Assembly: GCA_009693785.1 (NCBI GenBank)
Contig: SHWP01000019.1
Span: forward strand, 1-53,957
Origin: Rhodospirillaceae bacterium
GTDB taxonomy: Bacteria; Pseudomonadota; Alphaproteobacteria; Rhodospirillales; Rhodospirillaceae
Reading direction: 5' to 3'
DNA: 53,957 bases
A program made the translations under genes and the position numbers. The notes below the pieces were generated by a model, which worked only from the letters and a program-made list of their open reading frames with translations, did not search any database and was not told the origin of the DNA. Position 1 is the first letter of the stretch, and every line of letters starts with the position of its first letter. This document shows positions 24,485 through 33,398 of the stretch, in pieces.

Positions 24485-24958
24485 ATGCCCAAATTCAACC
24501 GCGACTATTATCTCAAGCTGATCGAGACCGATTATTTCGGCAGCGTGATGGCCGCGAAGATGGACGCAGTATTGGCGTGCTTTACACCCGCAGCCGAGGT
24601 GAACATCTACCACGGTGATAATCCGATCCGGCGGTTTTTCGCCAAACCTGGCAAAGACCAAGAATCATTCACCGTTTTCTGGGGGCACTTGTTTGAAAAC
24701 TACCATGCCCACTTTGGTAATTTTCACCATGTCATCGATACCGAGCATGACTGCGCGGCCTCGACCTTCCTGCCCACGCTGACGCCCAAGCCCGGCTCGG
24801 CCTATTTGGCGGCTGGCATTCTCACCCTCAACAACTGTAATTTCTTCCGCTTCAAGGATGGCAAGATCGATCACATGATCATCTATTATGCCAATCCCAC
24901 GCTGGGCGCGAAGCTGGGTGCAGCGTCAAGCGGGCCCACGGCCTTTCCCAAAGGCTGA
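24485..24958 (+). CDS. NTF2/SnoaL-like protein
   Basis: A 157-residue protein with the size and pattern of the NTF2-like fold: an N-terminal helix (YYLKLIETDYFGSVMAAKMD), a loop-strand with ACFTPAAEVNIYHGDNPIRR, and C-terminal strands ending FFRFKDGKIDHMIIYYANPT. Members include SnoaL-type cyclases, ketosteroid isomerase and many proteins without known activity. GGAGG 5 bp upstream decides the ATG at 24485 over upstream in-frame starts. It stands alone between recA and alaS. No signal peptide. Confidence 0.75.
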   Translation: MPKFNRDYYLKLIETDYFGSVMAAKMDAVLACFTPAAEVNIYHGDNPIRRFFAKPGKDQESFTVFWGHLFENYHAHFGNFHHVIDTEHDCAASTFLPTLTPKPGSAYLAAGILTLNNCNFFRFKDGKIDHMIIYYANPTLGAKLGAASSGPTAFPKG

Positions 24959-25028
24959 TTTCTCAGGTTCCACAAGACGTTAGGGTTTGGCCGGAGCGTC
25001 CAGTGTGGCTAGACTTGGCTGGAACGGG

Positions 25029-25044
25029 CGGGGTACAAACCCCG
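25029..25044 (+). promoter_or_regulatory. Hairpin in the alaS leader
   Basis: CGGGGT (25029-25034) and ACCCCG (25039-25044) with an ACAA loop, 35 bp before the alaS start. It is a stable hairpin in the likely 5' untranslated region. There is no T run, so it is not a terminator. AlaRS binds its own promoter in E. coli, but no link to this hairpin is known. Confidence 0.35.
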
Positions 25045-25078
25045 GCCCCAAGACCAGAGAAATGTAAAAGTCTTATTC

Positions 25079-27748
25079 ATGGCCAGCACCAAGGACGTCC
25101 GGTCCACCTTTCTCGATTATTTCGCCAAGAATGGCCACGAGATCGTGGGTTCTAGCCCATTGGTGCCACGCAACGACCCGACGTTGATGTTCACCAACGC
25201 TGGCATGGTGCAGTTCAAGAACGTCTTCACCGGCAATGAAAACCGCCCCTACAAGCGCGCCACCACCTCGCAAAAATGCGTGCGCGCGGGCGGTAAGCAC
25301 AACGACCTCGATAACGTGGGCTACACGGCGCGCCACCACACCTTCTTCGAGATGCTGGGTAACTTCTCGTTCGGGGATTACTTCAAGGAAGGCGCGATCA
25401 AGCACGCCTGGGACTTGGTCACGGGCGAATACGGCCTGGCCAAGGACAAGCTGACCGTCACGGTTCACTCCTCCGACGAGGAAGCCGCTAAACTATGGAC
25501 TAAAATCGCGGGGCTGCCCGACAGCCGCATCATCCGCATTCCCACCAGCGATAACTTCTGGGCCATGGGCGACACAGGCCCCTGTGGGCCTTGCACCGAG
25601 ATTTTCTACGATCATGGCGAAAAGATTCCGGGCGGCCCACCCGGCAGCGCTACTGCCGACGGCGACCGCTTCGTCGAGATCTGGAATCTCGTGTTCATGC
25701 AGTACGAGCAGGTCACGCCCACCGAGCGCATCAATCTGCCCAAACCCTCGGTCGACACGGGCATGGGGTTGGAGCGCCTCGCCGCCGTGTTGCAAGGCGT
25801 GCACGACAATTATGACATCGACCTGTTTAAGGCGTTGATTGCGGCTATTGCTTCGGCCGCCAAGACCGACCCGACCGGACCTCACAAAGCCTCACACCGC
25901 GTCATCGCCGATCACCTTCGCGCCACGGGCTTTCTGATTGCCGACGGCGTGCTGCCCTCGAACGAAGGGCGCGGTTATGTCCTGCGCCGCATCATGCGCC
26001 GGGCCATGCGCCACGCCCACATGATGGGCTGCCAAGACCCGGTGATGTTCCGCTTGGTGCCTGCCTTAGTCTCGCAAATGGGCCAGCAGTTCCCAGAGTT
26101 AGAGCGCGCTCAGGCGCTGATCACCGAGACACTCCTGCTGGAAGAAACCCGCTTTAAGTCGATGTTGGAGCGCGGGCTGAAGCTGCTTGATGAAGAAACC
26201 AAGTCCATTTCAACGGGCTCTAAACTTTCGGGCGAGGTGGCCTTCAAACTCTACGACACCTATGGCTTTCCGCTCGACCTCACGCAGGATGCCCTACGCG
26301 CGCGCAGCATTGGCGTTGATGTCGATGGCTTTAACACCGCCATGGAACGCCAGCGCGCCGAGGCCCGCAAAGCCTGGTCCGGTTCGGGCGATGCGGCCAC
26401 CGAGAAAATCTGGTTCGAAGTGAAAGATAAAGTCGGGGCCACGGATTTCCTGGGGTACTCGACCGAAACCGCCGAGGGCCGCGTGACAGCCTTGGTCGTG
26501 GGTGGCGCGGCGGTCAGCCAAGCCCAGTCTGGCGATGTCGTCTCGCTGGTCGCCAATCAAACGCCGTTCTACGCGGAATCGGGCGGGCAGGTGGGCGATA
26601 CAGGCCTGATCGTCACGGCAGGAGGTAAGGCCGAGATTGCTATTACCGATACCCAGAAAAAAGCCGATGCGGTGTTTGTACATTCGGGCAAGGTCACCAA
26701 GGGTACTGTCGCGGTGGGCGATGAAGCGGCATTCAAGGTGGACGGTAAACGCCGCTCGGCCATCCGCGGCCATCACTCGGCAACGCATTTACTGCATGCG
26801 GCCCTGCGGCGCACGTTGGGCACCCATGTGACTCAAAAAGGCTCACTGGTTTCGCCCGATAGGTTGAGATTCGATATCAGTCATAACAAAGCAATTTCAG
26901 CTGACGAGATTCGCTCCATCGAAGATCAAGTGAATGCCGAGGTCCGCGCCAACGAGCCGGTCACGACGCGGCTGATGGATACCAAAGCGGCCATCAAGGC
27001 AGGCGCCATGGCGCTATTTGGCGAAAAATACGGCGACGAAGTGCGCGTGGTCGCCATGGGCTCGCAACACGAGAACGAGGCCCATGCCTATTCAGTGGAA
27101 CTGTGCGGTGGCACCCATGCACGCCGCACGGGCGACATCGGGTTGTGCAAGATTGTAGCCGAGTCAGCAGTTGCTGCGGGCGTACGCCGCATTGAAGCCG
27201 TCACAGGTGCTGCGGCCGAAGCCTGGGTGAGCGAACAAGACCGCTTGGTCAAAGACACTGCGGCCGCGCTGAAAATTGCACCGGCTGACTTGCCCGCGCG
27301 TGTCGCCTCCCTGGTGGAAGAGCGGCGAAATTTAGAGAAAGAAATCTCAGACCTGCGCCGCAAGTTGGTATCCGGCGGTGGCGGGGGCGGGCCGTCTGGT
27401 CCCCAAGCCAAGACTGTGGCGGGTGTGAATTACGCAGGCCGCGTGCTCGAAGATATTCCGGCCAAAGACCTCAAGGGCATGGCTGACGACATCAAGAAGC
27501 AAATCGGTTCGGGTGTCGTCGCCTTAGTCAGCGTGGCCGAAGGCCGGGCCTCGTTGGTGGTGGCCGTCAGCGAGGATTTGATCGCCAAGCTCAGCGCAGT
27601 CGATCTGGTCAAAGCCGGGGCGGCAGTCCTGGGGGGCAAGGGTGGCGGTGGCCGGCCCGATATGGCCCAGGCTGGGGGCCCCGAGGGGGCCAGTGCGGCC
27701 AAGGCGGTCGCCGAAATCGAGGCTGAAATACAACGCCGTTGCGCTTAA
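25079..27748 (+). CDS. alaS: Alanyl-tRNA synthetase
   Basis: An 889-residue AlaRS, charging tRNA-Ala and clearing mischarged Ser/Gly. The catalytic N-terminus ([53 protein letters not shown]), the tRNA-recognition region, the editing domain with its zinc/His motifs ([14 protein letters not shown] and [15 protein letters not shown]) and the C-terminal DHHA1-like domain ([20 protein letters not shown], a [16 protein letters not shown] segment) are in the normal order. The frame is intact over 2.7 kb. It often follows recA in alphaproteobacteria, and here one NTF2-like gene is inserted. Confidence 0.98.
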   Translation: MASTKDVRSTFLDYFAKNGHEIVGSSPLVPRNDPTLMFTNAGMVQFKNVFTGNENRPYKRATTSQKCVRAGGKHNDLDNVGYTARHHTFFEMLGNFSFGDYFKEGAIKHAWDLVTGEYGLAKDKLTVTVHSSDEEAAKLWTKIAGLPDSRIIRIPTSDNFWAMGDTGPCGPCTEIFYDHGEKIPGGPPGSATADGDRFVEIWNLVFMQYEQVTPTERINLPKPSVDTGMGLERLAAVLQGVHDNYDIDLFKALIAAIASAAKTDPTGPHKASHRVIADHLRATGFLIADGVLPSNEGRGYVLRRIMRRAMRHAHMMGCQDPVMFRLVPALVSQMGQQFPELERAQALITETLLLEETRFKSMLERGLKLLDEETKSISTGSKLSGEVAFKLYDTYGFPLDLTQDALRARSIGVDVDGFNTAMERQRAEARKAWSGSGDAATEKIWFEVKDKVGATDFLGYSTETAEGRVTALVVGGAAVSQAQSGDVVSLVANQTPFYAESGGQVGDTGLIVTAGGKAEIAITDTQKKADAVFVHSGKVTKGTVAVGDEAAFKVDGKRRSAIRGHHSATHLLHAALRRTLGTHVTQKGSLVSPDRLRFDISHNKAISADEIRSIEDQVNAEVRANEPVTTRLMDTKAAIKAGAMALFGEKYGDEVRVVAMGSQHENEAHAYSVELCGGTHARRTGDIGLCKIVAESAVAAGVRRIEAVTGAAAEAWVSEQDRLVKDTAAALKIAPADLPARVASLVEERRNLEKEISDLRRKLVSGGGGGGPSGPQAKTVAGVNYAGRVLEDIPAKDLKGMADDIKKQIGSGVVALVSVAEGRASLVVAVSEDLIAKLSAVDLVKAGAAVLGGKGGGGRPDMAQAGGPEGASAAKAVAEIEAEIQRRCA

Positions 27749-27775
27749 GTTATTGAAAATATTATACTATTTTTA

Positions 27776-27829
27776 CACATGCTTTTTTGCATGAGTGCGT
27801 CGCACAATATTCATATTGCACCGCAATAT
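27776..27829. promoter_or_regulatory. Cluster of GC-armed palindromes upstream of the phasin
   Basis: Three palindromes sit side by side: CATGC-N6-GCATG (27778-27793), GTGCG-T-CGCAC (about 27795-27805) and ATATTGC-ACC-GCAATAT (27813-27829). Further down, GCAAC...GTTGC recurs at about 27871-27895. TGC/GCA half-sites are typical of operators for the PHA-responsive repressor PhaR at phasin genes. I infer that role from position and motif, as PhaR is not encoded here. Confidence 0.5.
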
Positions 27830-27834
27830 TTTTC

Positions 27835-27863
27835 TTGACGAAACGACCCGCCCAACATATTTT
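27835..27863 (+). promoter_or_regulatory. Sigma-70-type promoter of the phasin
   Basis: TTGACG (27835-27840), 17-bp spacer, TATTTT (27858-27863), which is close to the consensus and lies about 120 bp before the phasin ATG. It directly follows the palindrome cluster, which would let a repressor block it. Confidence 0.65.
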
Positions 27864-27980
27864 GTGTGCACTGCAACACGAAATATTGCGTTGCGGTAAA
27901 CAGTTTCCCCGGTGCTGAAACCGGCGCCGATCAAAAGAACGAAATTAAGCCATCAACCGACGACAACAAGGATCAAGATT

Positions 27981-28373
27981 ATGGAAAAAGCTTACGCCGA
28001 CTTCATCGCCTTCAATCAAGGCAACTTCGATGCCTTCGTGAAAAGCACCACCACCTTCGCCAAGGGCTTCGAGAAGTTCTCCAAGCACATCACCGACCTG
28101 ACCACCAAGTCGGTCGAGGACAGCATCGAACTCACCAAAAAGTTCGCCGCGCTCAAGAACGTCAATGACGTCGTTGCGCTGCAAAGCAAGGTCATCGAAG
28201 AAGGTTTTGAAACCGCGATCGAAGAGAGCCGCAAGGTCGCCGATCTGTCGGCCAGCGTGATCAAAGAAGCTTCTGCTCCGATTGCCGAGCGCGTGAAGGC
28301 GAACGTCGTCGCCCTCAATATCGCCGCTGCCAACGTGCAGAAAGCTGCTACCCCCTCAAAGAAGGCTGCCTAA
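27981..28373 (+). CDS. Phasin family protein
   Basis: A 130-residue, cysteine-free, helical phasin. The pattern EKAYADFIAFNQGNFDAFVK, FAKGFEKFSKHITDLTTKSV, AALKNVNDVVALQSKVIEEG and LSASVIKEASAPIAERVK is that of the Phasin_2 family, which coats polyhydroxyalkanoate granules. It ends in an Ala/Lys-rich tail (KAATPSKKAA) that may bind DNA or PHA. The ATG at 27981 has AAGGA 8 bp upstream. Frames extending to 27912 have no ribosome site. It has its own promoter and a very strong terminator, as fits a highly expressed protein. Confidence 0.9.
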   Translation: MEKAYADFIAFNQGNFDAFVKSTTTFAKGFEKFSKHITDLTTKSVEDSIELTKKFAALKNVNDVVALQSKVIEEGFETAIEESRKVADLSASVIKEASAPIAERVKANVVALNIAAANVQKAATPSKKAA

Positions 28374-28408
28374 TACCCTCCCCCCTCTACATTAGGCAGA
28401 CTTTATAG

Positions 28409-28450
28409 AAAGGCCCGACACGTCCTCCCCCGTCGGGCCTTTCGCTTTTT
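28409..28450 (+). terminator. Rho-independent terminator of the phasin
   Basis: Perfect 11-bp stem AAAGGCCCGAC (28409-28419) and GTCGGGCCTTT (28432-28442), then CGCTTTTT. Its right arm is also the beginning of the first 47-bp tandem repeat. Confidence 0.9.
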
Positions 28451-28621
28451 CAGCAAAAGGCCCCGACCATACGATTAAGCCGGGCCTTTCGCTTTTTCAG
28501 CAAAAGGCCCCGACCATACGATTAAGCCGGGCCTTTCGCTTTTTCAGCAAAAGGCCCCGACCATACGATTAAGCCGGGCCTTTCGCTTTTTCAGCAAAAG
28601 GCCCCGACCTGGGAATCAAGC
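28434..28621 (+). repeat. Tandem array of four 47-bp terminator-like units
   Basis: Unit starts at 28434, 28481, 28528 and 28575. The first three are identical over 47 bp and the fourth diverges in its last 13 bases. A degenerate fifth start (CGGGGCGTTTCGCTTTT) follows at 28622. Each unit begins CGGGCCTTTCGCTTTTTC and holds AAAAGGCCCCG, so the AAAGGCCC of one unit pairs with GGGCCTTT of the next and is followed by CGCTTTTT. The phasin terminator has thus been copied head to tail into a series of terminators. Units are directly adjacent, without spacers, so this is not a CRISPR array. Confidence 0.92.
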
Positions 28622-28657
28622 CGGGGCGTTTCGCTTTTGTAGAGTTTGGGATTCGAG

Positions 28658-28687
28658 AAACCGGCCTTATTGCGAGGCCGGTTTTTT
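28658..28687. terminator. Bidirectional terminator at the end of the array
   Basis: Perfect 9-bp stem AAACCGGCC (28658-28666) and GGCCGGTTT (28676-28684), followed by TTT. The stop codon of the leftward lipoprotein (28667-28669) lies in the loop, so the hairpin serves that gene as well as rightward read-through. Confidence 0.8.
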
Positions 28688-28942
28688 ATCGCCTGTCGCT
28701 GAGAGGGTGACCTTGTCGCCCGCGATGAGGAACGACACCGTGCCGTTGACGGCGGTATAGGTCCAAGTTTCGATTGGGCCCAGCTTCGAAATATCGCCAG
28801 GCAGGCCCAGGACTTTTTCAAGTTCTTGCTTGGTATCGATGCCATCGACTTTTTTCAGAATTTCTTCCTTGGTCGGATCGCCACAGGAAGCCAGCAGCAA
28901 AACCGCCGCCACAACGGCGAGAATCTTGACGTACGGAGCCAT
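28667..28942 (-). CDS. Small lipoprotein of unknown function
   Basis: A 91-residue protein with a lipoprotein signal (YVKILAVVAAVLLLASC, lipobox LASC with Cys at about residue 20). The mature part has EEILKKVDGIDTKQELEKVL, GLPGDISKLGPIETWTYTA and NGTVSFLIAGDKV, recalling the BamE/SmpA-like fold in which a short helix pair precedes strands with a W-Y pattern. This is only a resemblance. GGAAGGAAC precedes the ATG at 28942, and an upstream in-frame ATG is less likely. It probably sits in the inner leaflet of the outer membrane. Confidence 0.8.
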   Translation of the reverse strand: MAPYVKILAVVAAVLLLASCGDPTKEEILKKVDGIDTKQELEKVLGLPGDISKLGPIETWTYTAVNGTVSFLIAGDKVTLSATGDKKPASQ

Positions 28943-29113
28943 CGAAGTTCCTTCCCCAATTGGCATCCCCCACGGACGGCAGGGTTTCTTGATTCAACCC
29001 CCTTGGCAAGCCTGAATTACGTCTTGGCGCTGTTGCTAGCCCTGCTTGACCGCATGTTCCGCCCGTTCCACGATCAGACCATCACAAGGTTAATTCAGGC
29101 TAGAGGCTCTCCC

Positions 29114-29962
29114 ATGCGGTTTGACGGCACAAAATCCTACATCGCTACAGAAGACCTAACCGTGGCCGTGAATGCCGCCATTAACCTTCAACGGCCATTG
29201 TTGGTGAAGGGTGAGCCAGGCACGGGCAAGACCATCCTGGCCCATGAAATAGCAGCCGCACTTAAGCTGCCGCTGCTGACCTGGCACATCAAGTCGACCA
29301 CCAAGGCGCAACATGGACTGTATGAGTACGACGCCGTGGCCCGCCTGCGCGATGGGCAATTGGGCGATGCCAAGGTCAAGGATATCGCCAACTATATCCG
29401 GCCCGGAAAATTGTGGCAGGCCTTCACTAGCGCCCCCCAGAAGTCCGTTCTGCTGATCGACGAGATCGACAAGGCGGATATCGAATTCCCCAATGACTTG
29501 TTGCTTGAACTCGATCGCATGGAATTTTTTGTTTACGAAACCGGTCAAACCATCAAGGCCGAAAGCCGGCCGATCGTGCTGATCACCTCGAACAACGAAA
29601 AAGAACTGCCCGATGCGTTCCTGCGCCGGTGTTTCTTCCACTACATCCGCTTTCCCGACCGCGAGACCATGGAGCGCATCATCCAAGTGCATTTCCCCGA
29701 TGTGAAAAAGAACCTGGTGCGTGACGCGCTCAATGCTTTTTTTGAATTGCGCGAGGTGCCGGGATTGAAAAAACGGCCGACTACGTCGGAGCTACTCGAT
29801 TGGATCAAGTTGTTGATGTCCGATGACATCTCTGCCGAGGCGTTGCGCGCGAAGGATGTGAAAACCGTATTGCCGCCGCTGCACGGCGCGCTCGTGAAAA
29901 ACGAGCAAGATGTGCACCTGTTAGAGCGTCTTGCATTCCTTTCGCGGCGCGAGGGCCGCTAG
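29114..29962 (+). CDS. MoxR-family AAA+ ATPase
   Basis: A 282-residue MoxR ATPase: Walker A GEPGTGKT at residues 33-40, Walker B SVLLIDEIDKADIEFPNDLL, sensor ITSNNEKELPDAFLRRCFFH. It pairs with the VWA protein 12 bp downstream. MoxR-VWA couples act as metal- or cofactor-insertion chaperones (CoxD/CoxE for CO dehydrogenase, NorQ/NorD). The ATG at 29114 gives the normal N-terminus RFDGTKSYIATEDLTVAVNA. The upstream in-frame extension has no family similarity. No client enzyme is evident in the neighbourhood. Confidence 0.92.
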   Translation: MRFDGTKSYIATEDLTVAVNAAINLQRPLLVKGEPGTGKTILAHEIAAALKLPLLTWHIKSTTKAQHGLYEYDAVARLRDGQLGDAKVKDIANYIRPGKLWQAFTSAPQKSVLLIDEIDKADIEFPNDLLLELDRMEFFVYETGQTIKAESRPIVLITSNNEKELPDAFLRRCFFHYIRFPDRETMERIIQVHFPDVKKNLVRDALNAFFELREVPGLKKRPTTSELLDWIKLLMSDDISAEALRAKDVKTVLPPLHGALVKNEQDVHLLERLAFLSRREGR

Positions 29963-29974
29963 GGCGAGGGCCTG

Positions 29975-31159
29975 ATGTTCCTCAACCTCATCCAAGGCAT
30001 GCAGAAGGCAGGCTTGCCCGTCTCGCTGACGGAATATTTGACATTGGTGGAAGCCACCGAAGCTAATCTTGCTGACTATAACGTGGAAGATTTTTATTAC
30101 CTCGCCAGAACGATACTGGTGAAGGACGAGCGCTTGCTCGACCGCTTCGACCGCGTGTTTGCCGAGGTCTTTAAGGGTCTGGAAGGCGAGGCGGGCACCG
30201 AGGCCGTCATGGCCAATATACCTGCCGAATGGCTGAAAGCGTTGTCTAAGCTGATGTTGTCAGACGCCGACAAAGCCAAGATCGAGGCCTTGGGCGGCTG
30301 GGATAAACTGATGGAAACGCTCAAGCAACGTTTGGCCGAACAGAAGGGCCGCCATCAGGGTGGGTCAAAGTGGATTGGCACGGGCGGAAAGTCACCCTTT
30401 GGCGCTTACGGATACAATCCCGAAGGCGTACGCATCGGTCAGCATGAAAGCCGCCATCGCCGTGCGGTGAAGGTTTGGGATAAGCGCGAGTTCGCCAACC
30501 TCGACGACGATGTAGAGATTGGCACTCGCAACATTAAACTCGCCCTGCGCCGGTTGCGGAAATTTGCCCGCGATGGTGCGCCGACCGAATTGGATATCGA
30601 CGGCACCATCAGCGCCACTGCCAAGCAAGCCGGCTGGCTTGATTTACAAATGGTGCCCGAGCGGCATAACGCGGTGAAGGTGTTGCTATTCCTCGATGCG
30701 GGTGGATCCATGGACGACCATGTGAAAGTCTGTGCAGAATTATTTTCCGCCGCGCGCAGTGAGTTCAAACACCTCGAACACTATTATTTCCACAACTGCG
30801 TTTACGAAAAGGTCTGGAAAGATAACCGCCGCCGCCACGATCAACACGTTTCGACCTACCAGGTGCTGCGAACGTATCCTGCCGATTACAAACTGATCTT
30901 TGTCGGCGATGCCGCCATGAGCCCCTATGAAATCGTCCATGCTGGTGCGGCCGTGGAGCATTGGAACGAAGAATCGGGCGAGGCATGGATGCGCCGTGTA
31001 CTGAGCATGTGGTCGAAGGCCGTATGGCTGAACCCGTTGCCTCAGAAATCTTGGCCGTACACCGAATCCATCGGCATGGTGCGCAAGTTAATGGATGGGC
31101 GCATGTATCCCCTCACATTAGGCGGGCTTGATGCGGCTATGGCGGAGTTAAAACGCTAG
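29975..31159 (+). CDS. CoxE-like VWA domain protein
   Basis: A 394-residue protein. The N-terminal helical part (FLNLIQGMQKAGLPVSLTEY) and the C-terminal von Willebrand A-like domain, starting VKVLLFLDAGGSMDDHVKV (about residue 231) with the metal-site D-x-G-x-S pattern, are typical of the CoxE/DUF58-like family. The linker (about 120-170) is rich in Gly/Lys (GSKWIGTGGKSPFGAYGYNP). It forms an operon with the MoxR ATPase, which recruits it to remodel client proteins. It ends with ELKR, and no further gene follows for 137 bp. Confidence 0.88.
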   Translation: MFLNLIQGMQKAGLPVSLTEYLTLVEATEANLADYNVEDFYYLARTILVKDERLLDRFDRVFAEVFKGLEGEAGTEAVMANIPAEWLKALSKLMLSDADKAKIEALGGWDKLMETLKQRLAEQKGRHQGGSKWIGTGGKSPFGAYGYNPEGVRIGQHESRHRRAVKVWDKREFANLDDDVEIGTRNIKLALRRLRKFARDGAPTELDIDGTISATAKQAGWLDLQMVPERHNAVKVLLFLDAGGSMDDHVKVCAELFSAARSEFKHLEHYYFHNCVYEKVWKDNRRRHDQHVSTYQVLRTYPADYKLIFVGDAAMSPYEIVHAGAAVEHWNEESGEAWMRRVLSMWSKAVWLNPLPQKSWPYTESIGMVRKLMDGRMYPLTLGGLDAAMAELKR

Positions 31160-31296
31160 GATCAGGCCTTTCCAAGCCAATGCCCCACCCGTTACATTGG
31201 CTTACAAACTTCAGGTAGGACGGACACAAACCTGATACGTTATGTACTTATAAATGCCGCCATGAAGCCCGCCTTCGGGTTCAAAAAAGGTGGCCC

Positions 31297-32634
31297 ATGC
31301 CAGATACATACCGAGAGCAAATGAACGATAGCACTCCCATTGCCCCGCCCGCTGACGACGTCGCAAAAACAATCGGGCTTGGCCAAGCCAAACCCAAGTT
31401 TGCATTCAAAATCAACAAGTGGTGGATCGTTGGCGCCGTTGTGGTGATTGCGGGCATTCTGTTCGCGCGGCCCTTTGGCGGCCCGCCTGGCCCTAAGTTC
31501 TTGTTCGCCGATGTCACCCAAGGCGGTCTCACGGTCACTGTCACGGCGACCGGGCAATTGCAGCCGCGCAACCAGGTTGATGTGGGCGCGGAAATCTCGG
31601 GCCAGATCGACCGGGTCGATGTGGACTTCAATGATCGCGTGACCCAAGGCCAAGTGCTTGCCGCCATGGACACCGACAATCTCAAAGCCAAAGTATTGCA
31701 GGCCCGCGCATCACTGGCGTCGGCAAAGGCCAAACTCGAAGAAGCGCGTGCCACCGCCTTGGAGGCCAGAACTAAAGCGGGGCGGGTGCGTGAACTCTCC
31801 ACACGTGGCAATGCGTCGAAGCAAGAATTGGATGCAGCCGAGGCCGCTGAGTCGCGTTCCAAAGCGACGGTGGCCAGTGCCGAGGCGCAAGTGGCCGTAT
31901 CCGACGCAAACTTGGCTATTGATGAAACCAATCTGTCCAGGGCCGAGATCAAGTCACCGATTTCTGGCATCGTGTTGTCACGAAAAGTCGAGCCTGGCCA
32001 AGTTGTGGCGGCCACCTTCCAAACCCCGGTGCTATTCTCGTTGGCCGAGGACTTAACCGTGATGGAGTTGATCGTCGATGTGGATGAGGCCGATATTGGC
32101 CAGGTCAAAGACAAGCAAGAGGCAACATTCACGGTTGACGCATTCCCCGACCGTCAATTCCCAGCCACGATCACACAGGTGCGCTTCGCACCCAAGTCAG
32201 CCGAGGGGGTTGTGACGTATCAGGCCGTGCTCGCGGTCGAGAATAACGACTTGCTGTTACGCCCCGGGATGACCGCAACGGCGGTTATCACCACAGCCAC
32301 GCGTGGCGATGCCACGCTGGTGCCCAACGCTGCTTTACGATTTGCTCCACCTGGATTTGGCAAAACAGTGACTACCGACGGCGCCTCCGGCCCGCCGGGT
32401 CAACCGCCTGGCTTATTCCGTTTGTTCGCACCGCCCGCTGGCATGGGGCAAACCACCACGACACAGTCGAAGCTCAAGGGCGGCACCCAACAGGTTTGGA
32501 TCATGGACGGCGGGCAGCCGAGGCCGATTGAAGTCAACGTGGGTCTCAGCGATGGGCAAGTAACTGAAGTCGTGACCGGTGAGATCAAACCAGGGCAAAG
32601 CGTGATGGTGGGTATGGAGCGCGCGGCCCGATGA
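31297..32634 (+). CDS. MacA-like periplasmic adaptor (HlyD family)
   Basis: A 445-residue membrane-fusion protein with a cytoplasmic tail, one membrane helix (about residues 43-58, WIVGAVVVIAGILFARPF), a barrel-sandwich/lipoyl motif (VTATGQLQPRNQVDVGAEIS, GQIDRVDVDFNDRVTQGQVL), an alpha-hairpin (about 135-215), IKSPISGIVLSRKVEPGQVV, and a C-terminal domain with a Gly/Pro-rich insert (PPGFGKTVTTDGASGPPGQP). The start at 31297 has AAAGGTGG upstream. It overlaps the ATPase gene by 4 bp (ATGA). It forms a tripartite MacAB-type exporter, and no TolC-like gene is nearby. Confidence 0.92.
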   Translation: MPDTYREQMNDSTPIAPPADDVAKTIGLGQAKPKFAFKINKWWIVGAVVVIAGILFARPFGGPPGPKFLFADVTQGGLTVTVTATGQLQPRNQVDVGAEISGQIDRVDVDFNDRVTQGQVLAAMDTDNLKAKVLQARASLASAKAKLEEARATALEARTKAGRVRELSTRGNASKQELDAAEAAESRSKATVASAEAQVAVSDANLAIDETNLSRAEIKSPISGIVLSRKVEPGQVVAATFQTPVLFSLAEDLTVMELIVDVDEADIGQVKDKQEATFTVDAFPDRQFPATITQVRFAPKSAEGVVTYQAVLAVENNDLLLRPGMTATAVITTATRGDATLVPNAALRFAPPGFGKTVTTDGASGPPGQPPGLFRLFAPPAGMGQTTTTQSKLKGGTQQVWIMDGGQPRPIEVNVGLSDGQVTEVVTGEIKPGQSVMVGMERAAR

Positions 32635-33392
32635 ACGAACAAGCCCAAGCCGCACAAGGCCGTCCGCCGGGCGACATCAGCCAGATGTCCTACGCCGGGC
32701 CGGTCGTGGCGTTTGACCAGGTCTATAAAATATACGGTAAGGGCGAGTCCGAAGTGCGCGCGCTGGATGGCGTATCGTTCCAAATCAATGCGGGCGATTT
32801 TGTCGCGGTCATGGGCCCGTCAGGCTCGGGCAAATCGACCTGCATGAATATCATTGGCTGCCTGGATGCGCCGACGGCGGGGCGTTACCTGTTCAAGGGC
32901 GTTAATGTTTCGGACCTCAGCCGCGATCAACGGGCGCTGTTGCGGCGGCATTTTCTTGGCTTCGTGTTTCAAGGATTCAATCTCTTGGCGCGCACCACGG
33001 CACTTGAGAATCTGGAATTGCCGCTGATCTATCGCCGGATCGACAAAAAGACCCGCCGCGAGATGGCCATGGAAGCCTTGCGTGTTGTCGGTCTTTCCGG
33101 CCGAGAAAATCACACCCCGGCGGAATTGTCCGGTGGCCAGCAGCAGCGCGTGGCGATTGCACGCGCCATCGTCACTCAACCCTCGTTACTTTTGGCAGAT
33201 GAGCCCACGGGTAACCTCGATAGCGCCCGCAGCCATGAAATCATGGAACTGCTCAGCAAGCTTAACCACGACAATGGCTTGACAGTAGTTTTGGTGACCC
33301 ACGAAGAAGCTATCGCCGCGTTTGCGCGCCGCCGCATTGAGTTTCGCGACGGCAAAATCTTGCGCGAAACAAACACCAAGCGGGCGGGGTAG
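32631..33392 (+). CDS. MacB-type ABC transporter ATP-binding subunit
   Basis: A 253-residue ATPase: Walker A GPSGSGKST (residues 62-70), signature LSGGQQQRVAIARAI, Walker B LLLADEPTGNLDS, H-loop VTHEE. It has the MacB/LolD-type FQGFNLLARTTALENLELPL segment. In E. coli MacB the ATPase and permease are one protein, whereas here they are separate, with 6 bp between them. It energises export by MacA and the permease downstream. Possible substrates are macrolide-like compounds, siderophores or lipoproteins, which the sequence does not distinguish. Confidence 0.95.
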   Translation: MNEQAQAAQGRPPGDISQMSYAGPVVAFDQVYKIYGKGESEVRALDGVSFQINAGDFVAVMGPSGSGKSTCMNIIGCLDAPTAGRYLFKGVNVSDLSRDQRALLRRHFLGFVFQGFNLLARTTALENLELPLIYRRIDKKTRREMAMEALRVVGLSGRENHTPAELSGGQQQRVAIARAIVTQPSLLLADEPTGNLDSARSHEIMELLSKLNHDNGLTVVLVTHEEAIAAFARRRIEFRDGKILRETNTKRAG

Positions 33393-33398
33393 GTCGTC

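Noticed and set aside
28434-28621. CRISPR-like regular repeats
   Set aside because: Units are directly adjacent and identical along their whole length, with no unique spacers, and no cas genes are near. Hairpins with T runs show terminators.
28826-29113. Upstream extension of the MoxR ATPase
   Set aside because: It overlaps the leftward lipoprotein gene and has no AAA+ features. The ATG at 29114 gives the usual MoxR N-terminus.
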